Origin: Pontibacter coccineus | GTDB taxonomy: Bacteria; Bacteroidota; Bacteroidia; Cytophagales; Hymenobacteraceae | NCBI RefSeq assembly: GCF_030546575.1 | Contig: NZ_JAUOTN010000001.1 | Coordinates: 496,001 to 560,000, forward strand | DNA: 64,000 nt | Direction of reading: 5' to 3' | Part shown: in pieces, positions 33,914 to 42,734 of the stretch | Position numbering within the stretch: position 1 is the first letter of the stretch | How the letters are laid out: every line of letters begins with the position of its first letter | Made by a program: the position numbers and the translations under genes | Notes under the pieces: model-generated | Told to the model about the DNA's origin: nothing | The model's input: the letters and a program-made list of their open reading frames with translations, nothing else | Database searches by the model: none

Positions 33914-35272
33914 TTGGGATTCCGGAAACAAAATAAAATCAGCCTGTGGGTGCTGCTAAGCCTGTTGCTTTGCGCCATGCAAAGCTGCGTGGTACAGCGC
34001 ATCGACTACACGCCCTTTGCCCAAACCGATTACTACCGCCATACCTTGCAGGAGCTCGAAGGGCAGCCTCCCGTTACCAATAAGGCCGATTCGCTGCAGG
34101 TTGGCTGGTCCAAAGTAAACATCACCCCTCCAGTGGGCACCCCACTGGCGGGCTATGGCAAGCGCAAAGGACTAAGATACAGCACCGTGCACGACTCAGT
34201 GTGGGTGCGCACGTTCGCGTTTGACAATGGCCAGACCGAAGTCATTTTTGTGGTGCTGGACATGCTGATTGCCCCCATGACAGTAGCTGCTGCGCTGGAG
34301 AAGGAGTATGCTGCCATGGGACTTAGCCCCGGACAGGTATACCTGAGCGCCACCCATACGCATAGCAGCTTCGGAGGCTGGGGGCGGAAACTGGTGGGGA
34401 GATTGATGGCCGGCAGGTATAGCAAGCAACTGGTACAGCAGACGACAGCCCATATCGTGCAGAGCATACAGCTGGCCAGGCAAAACAAGCGACCTTCCAG
34501 ACTCGGATACGGTATAGCCTATGCGCCCCAGCTGGTTCGCAATCGCCTGACAGGCGCTGTGTCCGGTAGAGATACGACAGTTCGGTTCTTCAAAATAGAG
34601 CAGGTTTCCGGTAAAACGGCCGTATTGGCCACCTTCGCTGCCCACCCCACCATCCTGCCGTCCATGGATCCGGTGCTTTCGCGCGACTACCCGGGCGAGC
34701 TGGTGGACCAGCTGGAAACAAGTGTGGACTTTGCTGCCTTTGCGGCCGGCGCGGTAGGCAGTCAGGCTGTGGTGGCACCGCATGGCGATACCTACGCAAG
34801 CACGGCTGCTGTGGGGCAGGAACTGGCAGCCGCTATATTGGAAAAACTGCCGGGAGTTGAGCTGCAGCACACAGCCCGCCTCTGCCATGCCAGGCACCCA
34901 CTTATGCTGCCCAAGCCGCAGTGGCGTTTGAACACCAACTTGCGTTTTGCTCCCTTCCTGTTCCATTGGCTGTTCGGCAAGTACCCCACCTATATTAACA
35001 GTATGCAATTAGGCGAGGCTGTGCTGCTGGGTGTTCCGGCTGATTACTCGGGCGAATTTCTACCCCTACTCGAGCAACAGGGCCTGCCTATCGTGGTAAC
35101 AGGGTTCAACGGTGGTTACATCGGGTATATAACACCTGACCGGCACTACCCATTGAAGAAGTATGAAACCCGATCGATGAACTTTTACGGTCCACAAAGC
35201 GGAAGCTATATGACGGAGATTTTAAGAAAGATAATGGACAGCTACCAACTAAAGGATGGCCGAAACAATTGA
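33914..35272 (+). CDS. Neutral/alkaline ceramidase-like lipoprotein
   Basis: A protein of about 452 residues related to neutral ceramidases. GWSKVNITPPVGTPLAGYGK opens the domain. SATHTHSSFGGW supplies zinc-binding histidines, ATFAAHPTIL follows, and GDTY lies near the active-site region. An N-terminal hydrophobic stretch ends in QSCV, a probable lipobox. No ATG precedes the signal segment; a TTG at 33914 fits, and another TTG at 33869 is upstream of the promoter-like box. Related Bacteroidota genes are annotated as non-lysosomal ceramidase N-terminal domain proteins, usually shorter than eukaryotic ceramidases. Substrate specificity is unproven. Confidence 0.85.
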   Translation: MGFRKQNKISLWVLLSLLLCAMQSCVVQRIDYTPFAQTDYYRHTLQELEGQPPVTNKADSLQVGWSKVNITPPVGTPLAGYGKRKGLRYSTVHDSVWVRTFAFDNGQTEVIFVVLDMLIAPMTVAAALEKEYAAMGLSPGQVYLSATHTHSSFGGWGRKLVGRLMAGRYSKQLVQQTTAHIVQSIQLARQNKRPSRLGYGIAYAPQLVRNRLTGAVSGRDTTVRFFKIEQVSGKTAVLATFAAHPTILPSMDPVLSRDYPGELVDQLETSVDFAAFAAGAVGSQAVVAPHGDTYASTAAVGQELAAAILEKLPGVELQHTARLCHARHPLMLPKPQWRLNTNLRFAPFLFHWLFGKYPTYINSMQLGEAVLLGVPADYSGEFLPLLEQQGLPIVVTGFNGGYIGYITPDRHYPLKKYETRSMNFYGPQSGSYMTEILRKIMDSYQLKDGRNN

Positions 35273-35789
35273 GCTTTAAAAATGTTTTAATTTTTTTTGT
35301 GCAATTTCAATGCAATATTCTAATCCGGTAAATTCTTTAAGCCAATAAATTTTATCCTGTTTCTCATTCTTAATACCCTATCCCGTACTTTAAAAAAATA
35401 CAATATTTAGCACAAACAGGCCCACGTGTTTTTCCCTTATTCCCTTTCCTGTCTTCCCTGTCCGTGTCAGGACTGCTACTTGGCAAATAAAATGAGTAGT
35501 TAAGGCAGGTCTTCCTTCCATTGCTGCAAAACATCCCCTCCTAATCCTCCAAAGATGCAAAAAGGGATACAATCTCCTCTACAATGATGTTATGACGCAC
35601 AAATCCATCGGCCAACAACCCTCGTAAATGCATCATTATCAGTTAAAAACTGGTAGGTGTCGCTCTTTTACTATTCTGCGCATACAAAGTAACGCACAGT
35701 TATATAGTACAAAGAAACACACCTAAACCCGATTTAAAACCCCATCAAAGAATACTATATGTAACATTTCTAATTCTAAACTCTCCTCT
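35273..35789. other. Long AT-rich intergenic region before the M36 protease
   Basis: About 517 bp with no convincing gene; the one minus-strand frame (35390-35572) has unlikely composition. No TAnnTTTG match is evident, so the promoter of the protease is not placed. Confidence 0.5.
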
Positions 35790-38700
35790 ATGAAACTAAG
35801 ATTACCGTGCAATCCATTGTTTTTACTTGGATTGATTCTTTTGTTGGTATCGGGCAATGCAAACGCCCAGTCTGCCCTCGACGCAGCCCTGCGGCACATC
35901 GACCAGACCAAGGCAGAATACAAGCTCAATGCCGCTGATCTCTCCGACTACGTGGTCACTGACCAGTATACTTCCAAGCACAACGGCATCACGCACATCT
36001 ACCTCCGACAGCGCCACCAGGGCATTGAAGTGGTGGACGCCAATATCAACATCAACATCGATCGTGATGGCAATGTGATCAACATGGGCAACCGGTTTAT
36101 ACCTAACCTGCGCGGTGCCATCAAAGGCAATGCGGCCGCCCTCTCCCCTGAGCGCGCCGCTATCGCAGCAGCTACTGCGCTCAAGCTCAGCCCAAAGCAG
36201 CCCATTAAACTAAAAGAACGCAAAGCACCTACCCCCAAACTGCCTGCCGCCGCTAAAGCTGTGGTGCTGACAGATGGCGGTATTTCACTGCAGCCTATAC
36301 CTGCCAAACTGGTTTACCAGCCTATGCCGAACGGTGATGTGCGCCTGGCCTGGGAAGTAGACATCTACAACACGGACGCCCAGCACTACTGGAACATGCG
36401 CATTGACGCAGCTTCCGGGCAGGTGCTCAAACAGCAGGACCTGGTCATTCACGATAACTGGGGCCTGCCTGTGGTGACAGATGACCCGCACCAGAAAATG
36501 GCCCTTGTAACGCAGAACAGAAAAGGCCGCGTGGCTACAAAAGCGGAGCGACTGAAAGCACAACAGGATTTCTATACCCAGGCTTTCGCACCGCGTAGCG
36601 TGGCAGCTGCTGCCGTGGCTTCCAGCGGTACCTACCGCATTTACGACGCCCCTTTCGAAACACCGAGCCATGGCGACCGCACCCTGGTAACAGGCAAGGA
36701 AAACCCGCTTGCCTCGCCCCTCGGCTGGCACAACGATGGTCTTCTCTCCTACACCATCACCAAAGGCAACAACGTGCATGCCTACGAAGACCGCCTGGGC
36801 GCCAATGCCGGCACCAGCCCGGACGGCGGACTCAACCTCAATTTCGACTTCCCACTCGACCTCTCCAAAGAGCCTGACACCTATGTGAAAGCAGCCACCA
36901 CCAACCTGTTTTACTGGAATAACATCATCCACGACCTGTTCTACCAGTATGGTTTTGATGAAGCCAGCGGCAACTTTCAGCAGAAGAATTTTACGGGTGA
37001 AGGCATGGGACTGGACGCCGTGATGGCGGAGGCGCAGGATGGCGGCGGTACCAACAACGCCAATTTCCTGACACTGCAGGACGGTGTACCCGGCCGCATG
37101 CAGATGTACCTCTGGACCTCTTCGGTGCCTGCCAAACTGCTCCACATCACGGCCCCTTCGGCAGTAGCGGGCTCTTATACCGGTGTGCAGGCGGCTTTTG
37201 GTCCGGCGATTGACGAAACAGGCGTATCGGGCAAGATCGTGCTGGCGGATCCGGCCAACGGTTGTAACGCCGCTCCTGAGCTTCCGGCCGGTTCTGTACC
37301 TCTCCCTTTCAACAACCAGGCACAAATAACCGGAAATATTGCGTTGGTTGATCGTGGCGATTGCTCTTTCATCTCCAAAGCGCTCAACGCACAGGCCTCG
37401 GGTGCCACCGGTGTTATCGTCGTGAACAACATAGATGGCCCGGCTATGTCGATGGGCGGCGATGAAACAGGCGCACTGGTACTGATTCCAACCATCATGA
37501 TCAGCAAAGCAGACGGCGATAAACTGAAGACTGCACTGGCCCAGGGCCTGACCGGCGCTCTGCGCCTGGAAGGCGGCGTACCACCCTTGCGCGACGGTGA
37601 CCTGGACAACGGTATCATCGCCCACGAGTACGGCCATGGCATATCCACCCGCCTTACCGGTGGCCCAAGCACACAGTGTCTGTCAGGCGCTGAGCAGGGC
37701 GGCGAAGGCTGGAGCGATTTCTTCGGTTTGATGATGACCATGCGCGTTGGCGACACAGGTACGCAGCGCCGTGGCATTGGTACTTATGTACTTTCTGAAG
37801 GTATAGACGGCAACGGTATACGACCAGCGCCTTACAGCACCGACATGGGCATCAACCCTTATACCTACAAGATGATCGCCAATCCGGAGATATCTGTACC
37901 GCACGGGGTGGGCTTCATTTGGGCTACGATGCTGTGGGATATGACCTGGAACCTGATCGACGAATACGGCTATGACCCCGATCTGCACAATGGCAAAGGC
38001 GGCAACAACATTGCCCTGCAACTGGTGATGGACGGTTTGAAACTGCAGCCCTGCAGCCCTGGCTTCATTGATGCCCGCGACGCCATTCTGGCTGCCGACC
38101 GTATCAACAACGGCGGTGCCAACCAATGCCACATCTGGCGTGCCTTTGCCAAGCGCGGCCTCGGCTACAGCGCCACGCAGGGCAGCAACAACGACCTGAC
38201 CGACGGCACTGAAGCTTTTGACATGCCACCGTCTTGCGAACCGCAGTTTGCCATTAAGCTGCAGGCCACCCCTTCTCCGGTTACTGACGGTGGGGAACTG
38301 ACCTACAGGATCACGGTGAAAAATGAAACAGCTGGCTCTGTAAACAATGTATCCATTACCAACCCACTGCCAGAGGGAACTGTATTCGTACAGGAATCAA
38401 GCAAAGACGCGCCTAAGCTGAGCAACGGGGTAGTAACCTTCAAGTCAGTGAAGATGGCCCAGGGTGAGACGCTGGAGCGCACTTTCAAGGTACGCGTAAA
38501 CAAAGGCACCGGCACGACCGTGTTCTTCCACGATGACATGGAGAGTGGTGGCGGCAAGTGGAAGACAGCCCGCGGCCTTGGTCTGAGTGACTGGCAGTTG
38601 AGTACCAAGAACCCGCATAGCGGCGGCACCTCCTGGTTTGCCGTGGATCCGGACGCTTTCAGCGACCAGTACCTGATCACGGCGCAGCCTGTGACCGTTG

Positions 38701-39416
38701 GAGAAAATGCGCTGCTTCGCTTCTGGCACAGCTACGCAACCGAAGACGGATTTGACGGTGGTGTAGTCGAAATCAGTACGAACCGCGGCCTCACCTGGAG
38801 CAACCTGGGCGGCAAAATGATCCAGAACGGCTACAACGGTGAAATCCCACTGCTCAATGCCTCTACTATTAACGGACCGGCCTTCACGGGTGGCAGCAAC
38901 GGCTACATACAGACCATTGCGGACCTGAGTAGCTACAAAGGCCAGAATGTGCTGATCCGTTTCCGCATGGGCTCTGATGTGCTCACAGGTGCCACCGGTT
39001 GGTATGTGGATGACGTAGATATTGTGTCGAACCCGACTGTGGTGAGCAGCACTGCCTATGTCACCTCTAGGTTTGGAGGGGATGCCAATGCAACCGCTGA
39101 AACGCTCGTGCTAAAGGCAGGCAGTCTGTCACAGAGCAGTGTGCTTACGGCCAAAGCGGCAGATACGCGTGAAATCCTGTTCCCGAACCCAGCTCAGAAC
39201 AGAATCAGTCTGAAACTGGCGGAGAAAGCGACAGGCCCTGTGCTGATAACCGTTGCCAATGCCCTTGGTCAGCAGGTGGCACGGCACGAAATTTCAGCAG
39301 AAGATGCAGGCAGTGGCGCTACCCTGTCGCTGGAGGATCTCACCAATGGCATCTACTACTTCACGGTGCGTAATGGCGACAGGAGCAGTACCCATAAAGT
39401 GATCATTCGAAAATAG
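35790..39416 (+). CDS. T9SS-exported M36 (fungalysin-like) metallopeptidase
   Basis: A 1208-residue secreted protease. In order: signal peptide ending GNANAQ; a propeptide/FTP-like region (about 30-220); and the M36 catalytic domain with HEYGHGIS (His612, Glu613, His616) and the downstream GGEGWSDFFG supplying the glutamate ligand. A protease-associated (PA) domain lies inserted before the zinc motif (GVIVVNNIDG near 540-550). A DUF11-like repeat, a jelly-roll/MAM-like region and a T9SS type A sorting domain (ILFPNPAQNRISLKL ... HKVIIRK) follow. Activity is likely because ligands are present. It should be exported by the type IX system, and ends at a terminator. Confidence 0.95.
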   Translation: MKLRLPCNPLFLLGLILLLVSGNANAQSALDAALRHIDQTKAEYKLNAADLSDYVVTDQYTSKHNGITHIYLRQRHQGIEVVDANININIDRDGNVINMGNRFIPNLRGAIKGNAAALSPERAAIAAATALKLSPKQPIKLKERKAPTPKLPAAAKAVVLTDGGISLQPIPAKLVYQPMPNGDVRLAWEVDIYNTDAQHYWNMRIDAASGQVLKQQDLVIHDNWGLPVVTDDPHQKMALVTQNRKGRVATKAERLKAQQDFYTQAFAPRSVAAAAVASSGTYRIYDAPFETPSHGDRTLVTGKENPLASPLGWHNDGLLSYTITKGNNVHAYEDRLGANAGTSPDGGLNLNFDFPLDLSKEPDTYVKAATTNLFYWNNIIHDLFYQYGFDEASGNFQQKNFTGEGMGLDAVMAEAQDGGGTNNANFLTLQDGVPGRMQMYLWTSSVPAKLLHITAPSAVAGSYTGVQAAFGPAIDETGVSGKIVLADPANGCNAAPELPAGSVPLPFNNQAQITGNIALVDRGDCSFISKALNAQASGATGVIVVNNIDGPAMSMGGDETGALVLIPTIMISKADGDKLKTALAQGLTGALRLEGGVPPLRDGDLDNGIIAHEYGHGISTRLTGGPSTQCLSGAEQGGEGWSDFFGLMMTMRVGDTGTQRRGIGTYVLSEGIDGNGIRPAPYSTDMGINPYTYKMIANPEISVPHGVGFIWATMLWDMTWNLIDEYGYDPDLHNGKGGNNIALQLVMDGLKLQPCSPGFIDARDAILAADRINNGGANQCHIWRAFAKRGLGYSATQGSNNDLTDGTEAFDMPPSCEPQFAIKLQATPSPVTDGGELTYRITVKNETAGSVNNVSITNPLPEGTVFVQESSKDAPKLSNGVVTFKSVKMAQGETLERTFKVRVNKGTGTTVFFHDDMESGGGKWKTARGLGLSDWQLSTKNPHSGGTSWFAVDPDAFSDQYLITAQPVTVGENALLRFWHSYATEDGFDGGVVEISTNRGLTWSNLGGKMIQNGYNGEIPLLNASTINGPAFTGGSNGYIQTIADLSSYKGQNVLIRFRMGSDVLTGATGWYVDDVDIVSNPTVVSSTAYVTSRFGGDANATAETLVLKAGSLSQSSVLTAKAADTREILFPNPAQNRISLKLAEKATGPVLITVANALGQQVARHEISAEDAGSGATLSLEDLTNGIYYFTVRNGDRSSTHKVIIRK

Positions 39417-39436
39417 CATACCTATAGATTAAGAGC

Positions 39437-39472
39437 AAAAGCCACCCCGAGAGGGGGTGGCTTTTTTCTTTT
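39437..39472 (+). terminator. Intrinsic terminator after the M36 gene
   Basis: AAAAGCCACCCC and GGGGTGGCTTTTTT form the stem, with a long T-rich tail. Confidence 0.92.
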
Positions 39473-39627
39473 TACACCTACTCAGCCAAATAAGTACAAT
39501 ATAGGGTTTCCATATAACTTTTATTCATATGGTAGTATTGAAATAGTTATAAACAAAAGACCGGGTATACGTGTTTAACAAGTGTAGGGTATATGTACCT
39601 TATATTGTATTACTTAAATCTTTGATA

Positions 39628-39867
39628 ATGGAAACGTTTTTGCCGGATATAGCAAGTTTACTCTTTTTTCTAACCTTAGCCATTTATTCTTTACTGGTGG
39701 TATTTATGCTGGTGTGGACTTACCACGACGCGGAAAGCCGTGGTGTGAGGGGCTTACTGGTCGTTATTCCGACGTTCATGACCGGAACCATCCTGGGGGT
39801 TATCCTTTGGCTGGTGTTCAGACCGGAGTTGAAGCCAGTGCCAGTTATGGTAAGGGTAGGTGAGTGA
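39628..39867 (+). CDS. Small two-helix membrane protein
   Basis: A 79-residue protein with two membrane helices (about 10-31 and 48-67) joined by a short polar loop (WTYHDAESRGVRG). The pattern DAESRGVRG followed by a hydrophobic helix is seen in PLDc-N-type and related small membrane proteins, but I cannot name a family. ATG 39628 is chosen because the upstream frame (from 39571) adds residues without coding character. It is transcribed alone and ends at a hairpin terminator. Confidence 0.72.
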   Translation: METFLPDIASLLFFLTLAIYSLLVVFMLVWTYHDAESRGVRGLLVVIPTFMTGTILGVILWLVFRPELKPVPVMVRVGE

Positions 39868-39895
39868 GTGATGTGATGATGATAGTTAAACAGAG

Positions 39896-39926
39896 CAGCC
39901 GGGTTTTATCCGGCTGTTTTTATTTT
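39896..39926 (+). terminator. Intrinsic terminator after the small membrane gene
   Basis: AGCCGG pairs with CCGGCT around a loop of about six bases, followed by TTTTTATTTT. Confidence 0.85.
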
Positions 39927-40011
39927 ATCCCTACCCTAAGACGCTAATCTGCGTTTTTTAGACTATCAAACAGATTAAGTTCGTTAATTTGCAGTATAGC
40001 CTAATGAACGT

Positions 40012-40593
40012 ATGAAGTCAATTCGCTTACTCCTATACCTGTCCTTGTTCGGTGCCTCCCTGTGGCTCAGCTCCTGCAACGACTGCGAAACCACGGTGGC
40101 CCAGTTTGAGAACGGCGACAGCAGCTGGACTGTGTACAACTCCGGCGACTCTCTTCTTATGGTTGACAGCAGCACACCGGATACTGTTCGCGTGTTTTTG
40201 AACACCCGCATTAACTCCGATCCTATACCTGGCGAAGGTTTTAGCCCAGCCGATGTGTGCATTGAGCAGTACTACACCCGCCGCACCAGCGTGATGCAGC
40301 ATAACGACCGACGCTATCCTGCCCTAACGGTTGTAGCCGTGCGCATGCCCGATTCTATTCGCGTGAGCCTGGTAGTGGCCGGCAAAGCCGAGCTTCCTAT
40401 CCGGAATACCGACACGCCGGATCATGCTTCTCTTGCCGTAGGAGGTATAACTTACCAGGATGTGTACGATGTCGTGAATCCGGACAGCAGTGCGACTGGC
40501 GTGAGCCGCATCCTGTTCAACCGCGAGTTTGGCTTTCTGCAGGTGGCCTATTTGAACAAACGGACCCTGACGCGGACGACCCGCAAACAATAA
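40012..40593 (+). CDS. Lipoprotein of unknown function, tandem paralogue A
   Basis: A 193-residue lipoprotein with lipobox LWLSSC followed at once by NDCETTVAQF. The protein resembles its neighbour at 40724: both have CxDCxTTxxQF, a W-x-V/L-Y-x-x-GD-[ST] segment, PGEG[FY] and a VYDVVN or VYEVVN, then RILFN, with the same spacing. The family is not one I can name. Conserved cysteines beyond the lipobox suggest a disulphide. The pair is probably one transcript or a recent duplication. Confidence 0.78.
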   Translation: MKSIRLLLYLSLFGASLWLSSCNDCETTVAQFENGDSSWTVYNSGDSLLMVDSSTPDTVRVFLNTRINSDPIPGEGFSPADVCIEQYYTRRTSVMQHNDRRYPALTVVAVRMPDSIRVSLVVAGKAELPIRNTDTPDHASLAVGGITYQDVYDVVNPDSSATGVSRILFNREFGFLQVAYLNKRTLTRTTRKQ

Positions 40594-40664
40594 CCGAAAA
40601 GAGTTGCAACATTTATTTTTATACCTGCTTGCAACGCTTTGCCTCCAAAACGACTCTTACCTGT

Positions 40665-40680
40665 AGGTATGGCTATACCT
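40665..40680. repeat. Inverted octamer-like pair between the paralogues
   Basis: AGGTAT-GG-CTATACCT: an octamer and its near-complement face each other in the gap between the two lipoprotein genes. Confidence 0.75.
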
Positions 40681-40723
40681 AAAACAAAGGAACAATTCAC
40701 CATTACAATCAAATTTCACCCAA

Positions 40724-41308
40724 ATGACACACAGTATCAAACTGGTAGGCGCATTTATACTGGCGGCCCTGCTCTTTACCTCTTGCAAAGATTGCGACAC
40801 CACAACAACTCAATTTGACGAAAAGGACGTGGAATGGCTCGTTTACGATCGGGGAGACACTGTCCGCTTTTTGAACGAGGTAGGCGACACTGTGACCTAC
40901 ACCAACACGGCGCTGGTAGCCGAGCAGGTACCGGGCGAAGGCTACAACGTTTCTGACAACTGCATTGGCCATTTTGATGTGCAGGCGTACAGTGTGATGG
41001 AAGATGTTGCCAGAAACAACACAGGCGCCACCAAAAACCCAGGCCTTGCGACCTATTTTCTAAAGCGCGAAAAGGGCCTGGAAGTGTCGGTAGCCGTGGA
41101 TGAGCGGGGTGAGTACAAGCTAAACCTTGCCCAGCCGACCTACCCTTCTGTCGAGGTAAACGATGTGCTCTATAATGAGGTATACGAAGTGGTAAACAGC
41201 GATGCCAGCAAAGTGACCAACGTGAAGCGCATTTTGTTTAACAAGCAGAGCGGCTTCCTGAGCGTGGAGTTCTACAATGACAAGAAACTGGAGCTGATCT
41301 TCGAATAA
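40724..41308 (+). CDS. Lipoprotein of unknown function, tandem paralogue B
   Basis: A 194-residue lipoprotein with lipobox LLFTSC, followed by KDCDTTTTQF. It is homologous over its length to the preceding gene product; shared landmarks are PGEGYNVSDNC versus PGEGFSPADVC and VYEVVN followed by KRILFN. Both keep three cysteines. No function can be assigned. A GC-rich terminator lies after the stop. Confidence 0.78.
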   Translation: MTHSIKLVGAFILAALLFTSCKDCDTTTTQFDEKDVEWLVYDRGDTVRFLNEVGDTVTYTNTALVAEQVPGEGYNVSDNCIGHFDVQAYSVMEDVARNNTGATKNPGLATYFLKREKGLEVSVAVDERGEYKLNLAQPTYPSVEVNDVLYNEVYEVVNSDASKVTNVKRILFNKQSGFLSVEFYNDKKLELIFE

Positions 41309-41341
41309 GAAGCTATACCCATAAAAAAGCTATACCATAGC

Positions 41342-41373
41342 AAAGGCCCGGTGCGAAAAACACCGGGCCTTTT
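41342..41373 (+). terminator. Intrinsic terminator between convergent genes
   Basis: AAAGGCCCGGTG and CACCGGGCCTTTT form the stem with a small A-rich loop. It lies between the lipoprotein gene and the peroxiredoxin gene, and can serve both. Confidence 0.9.
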
Positions 41374-41396
41374 CAATTTATAAGGTTTTACAAATC

Positions 41397-41885
41397 TTAA
41401 GCGTACTGCGCTATGCTGTCGTGGTTGATGTCGTACAACACATCCAGTACCTGCTGCACGTGCTCCGCTGGCTTTGACAGGGAGTTGAACACATACTGCA
41501 CTTCCCCTTTCTTGTCGATCACATAGATGGAACGTCCCGGCATGATACCGAACTTGCGCGGCACCCCGTACAGATTCCGGATCTGTGCATCGCAATCGCT
41601 CAACAGCGTAAAAGGCAGACGGTACATTCGCTCGAAGCGCTTGTGGGCGTCGGCCTTGTCGTAGCTGATGCACACGACCTCGGTGTCCAGGTCCTGGAAC
41701 GTATCGTAGTGATCCCTGAACTCACAGGCTTGTTTGGTACAATCGGTTGAACTGTCCTTCGGGTAGAAGTACAGCACCACGTTTTTCTTCTTCAACAACT
41801 CGTAAAGTCGGAAAAAACCACCATCCAATCGCTGCAATTCAAAATCAGGGGCTTTATCTCCAATCTTAACTACATCTTTACCCAT
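41397..41885 (-). CDS. bcp: Thioredoxin-dependent peroxiredoxin, Bcp/PrxQ type
   Basis: A 162-residue cytoplasmic peroxiredoxin. The active-site region YPKDSSTDCTKQACEFRD has the peroxidatic Cys49 and the resolving Cys54 five residues later, which defines the Bcp/PrxQ subgroup. It reduces hydroperoxides with thioredoxin. The usual PxxxTxxC has Asp-Ser-Ser-Thr-Asp-Cys here, still consistent. It is transcribed alone. Confidence 0.95.
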   Translation of the reverse strand: MGKDVVKIGDKAPDFELQRLDGGFFRLYELLKKKNVVLYFYPKDSSTDCTKQACEFRDHYDTFQDLDTEVVCISYDKADAHKRFERMYRLPFTLLSDCDAQIRNLYGVPRKFGIMPGRSIYVIDKKGEVQYVFNSLSKPAEHVQQVLDVLYDINHDSIAQYA

Positions 41886-42022
41886 AATAAAAAAAAGTGC
41901 TACTCTCTATAAGCCTTCCGACTACCGAAAGGTTCAATTGGCAAATGTAATACACTTAGTACCACAAAAGCTATACCTGACCCTCAATAGCTTAGCAGAA
42001 TATTTTTACCCAAATTTGCAGC

Positions 42023-42715
42023 ATGCCCCGAATCAGCGTTATCATACCCGCCTACAACGAAGAAAATTCCATCGCACACGTTATCAGCGACATACCTGCC
42101 GATCTGGTACAGGAAGTAATCGTGGTGAACAACAATTCGTCGGACAATACCCCCGAGTTCGCTCGGGCAGCCGGTGCCACCGTGCTCGACGAACCCCGGC
42201 CAGGGTATGGCAATGCCTGTCTCAAAGGGATAGCCTACGTTGCCGAGAAGCCATTGCAGGAGCAGCCTGACCTTATCGTGTTCCTGGATGGCGACTATTC
42301 CGACTACCCCGGCGAACTGCCGCAGGTGGTGCAGCCCATTCTGGAGGGCAGTGCAGACCTGGTGATCGGTTCACGCGTATTGGGAAAGCGGGAAGCAGGC
42401 GCACTGATGCCGCAGCAGATCTTCGGCAACTGGCTGGCCACTACCTTGCTGCGCTGGCTCTACGGTGTCCGCTATACTGATCTGGGTCCTTTCCGGGCCA
42501 TCCGTTTCAGCACGCTACAGCAGCTGGGCATGCGCGACCGCAACTATGGCTGGACCGTGGAGATGCAGGCCCGCGCAGCCAAACAAAAGATCCGGTATGC
42601 GGAAGTGCCCGTAAACTACCGCAAGCGCATTGGCGTCTCGAAAGTTTCGGGTACGGTGAAAGGCTCGGTGCTGGCCGGGTATAAGATTATATTGACTATA
42701 TTTAAGCTCCTGTAG
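42023..42715 (+). CDS. Family 2 glycosyltransferase, dolichol-phosphate-sugar synthase-like
   Basis: A 230-residue GT2 enzyme. VIIPAYNEENSIAHVI opens the Rossmann-like fold, FLDGDYSDYPGEL carries the DXD-type nucleotide-sugar site, and VIGSRVLG and YTDLGPFRAI follow. It has no membrane helices, like soluble DPM1-type enzymes that charge polyprenol phosphate with a sugar. The ATG lies 4 bases after CAAATTTG, a near match to the -7 element, hinting at a short or leaderless mRNA. It is first of three genes with the family-2 processive-type and GT-C enzymes. Confidence 0.92.
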   Translation: MPRISVIIPAYNEENSIAHVISDIPADLVQEVIVVNNNSSDNTPEFARAAGATVLDEPRPGYGNACLKGIAYVAEKPLQEQPDLIVFLDGDYSDYPGELPQVVQPILEGSADLVIGSRVLGKREAGALMPQQIFGNWLATTLLRWLYGVRYTDLGPFRAIRFSTLQQLGMRDRNYGWTVEMQARAAKQKIRYAEVPVNYRKRIGVSKVSGTVKGSVLAGYKIILTIFKLL

Positions 42716-42734
42716 CCTAAACCAGAGCAGCCGC

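Noticed and set aside
35390..35572. A 60-residue minus-strand frame in the M36 upstream region
   Set aside because: Composition does not look coding and no start context is visible.
36285..37637. A 450-residue minus-strand open frame inside the M36 gene
   Set aside because: Antisense of a long conserved gene; no motifs and a biased composition.
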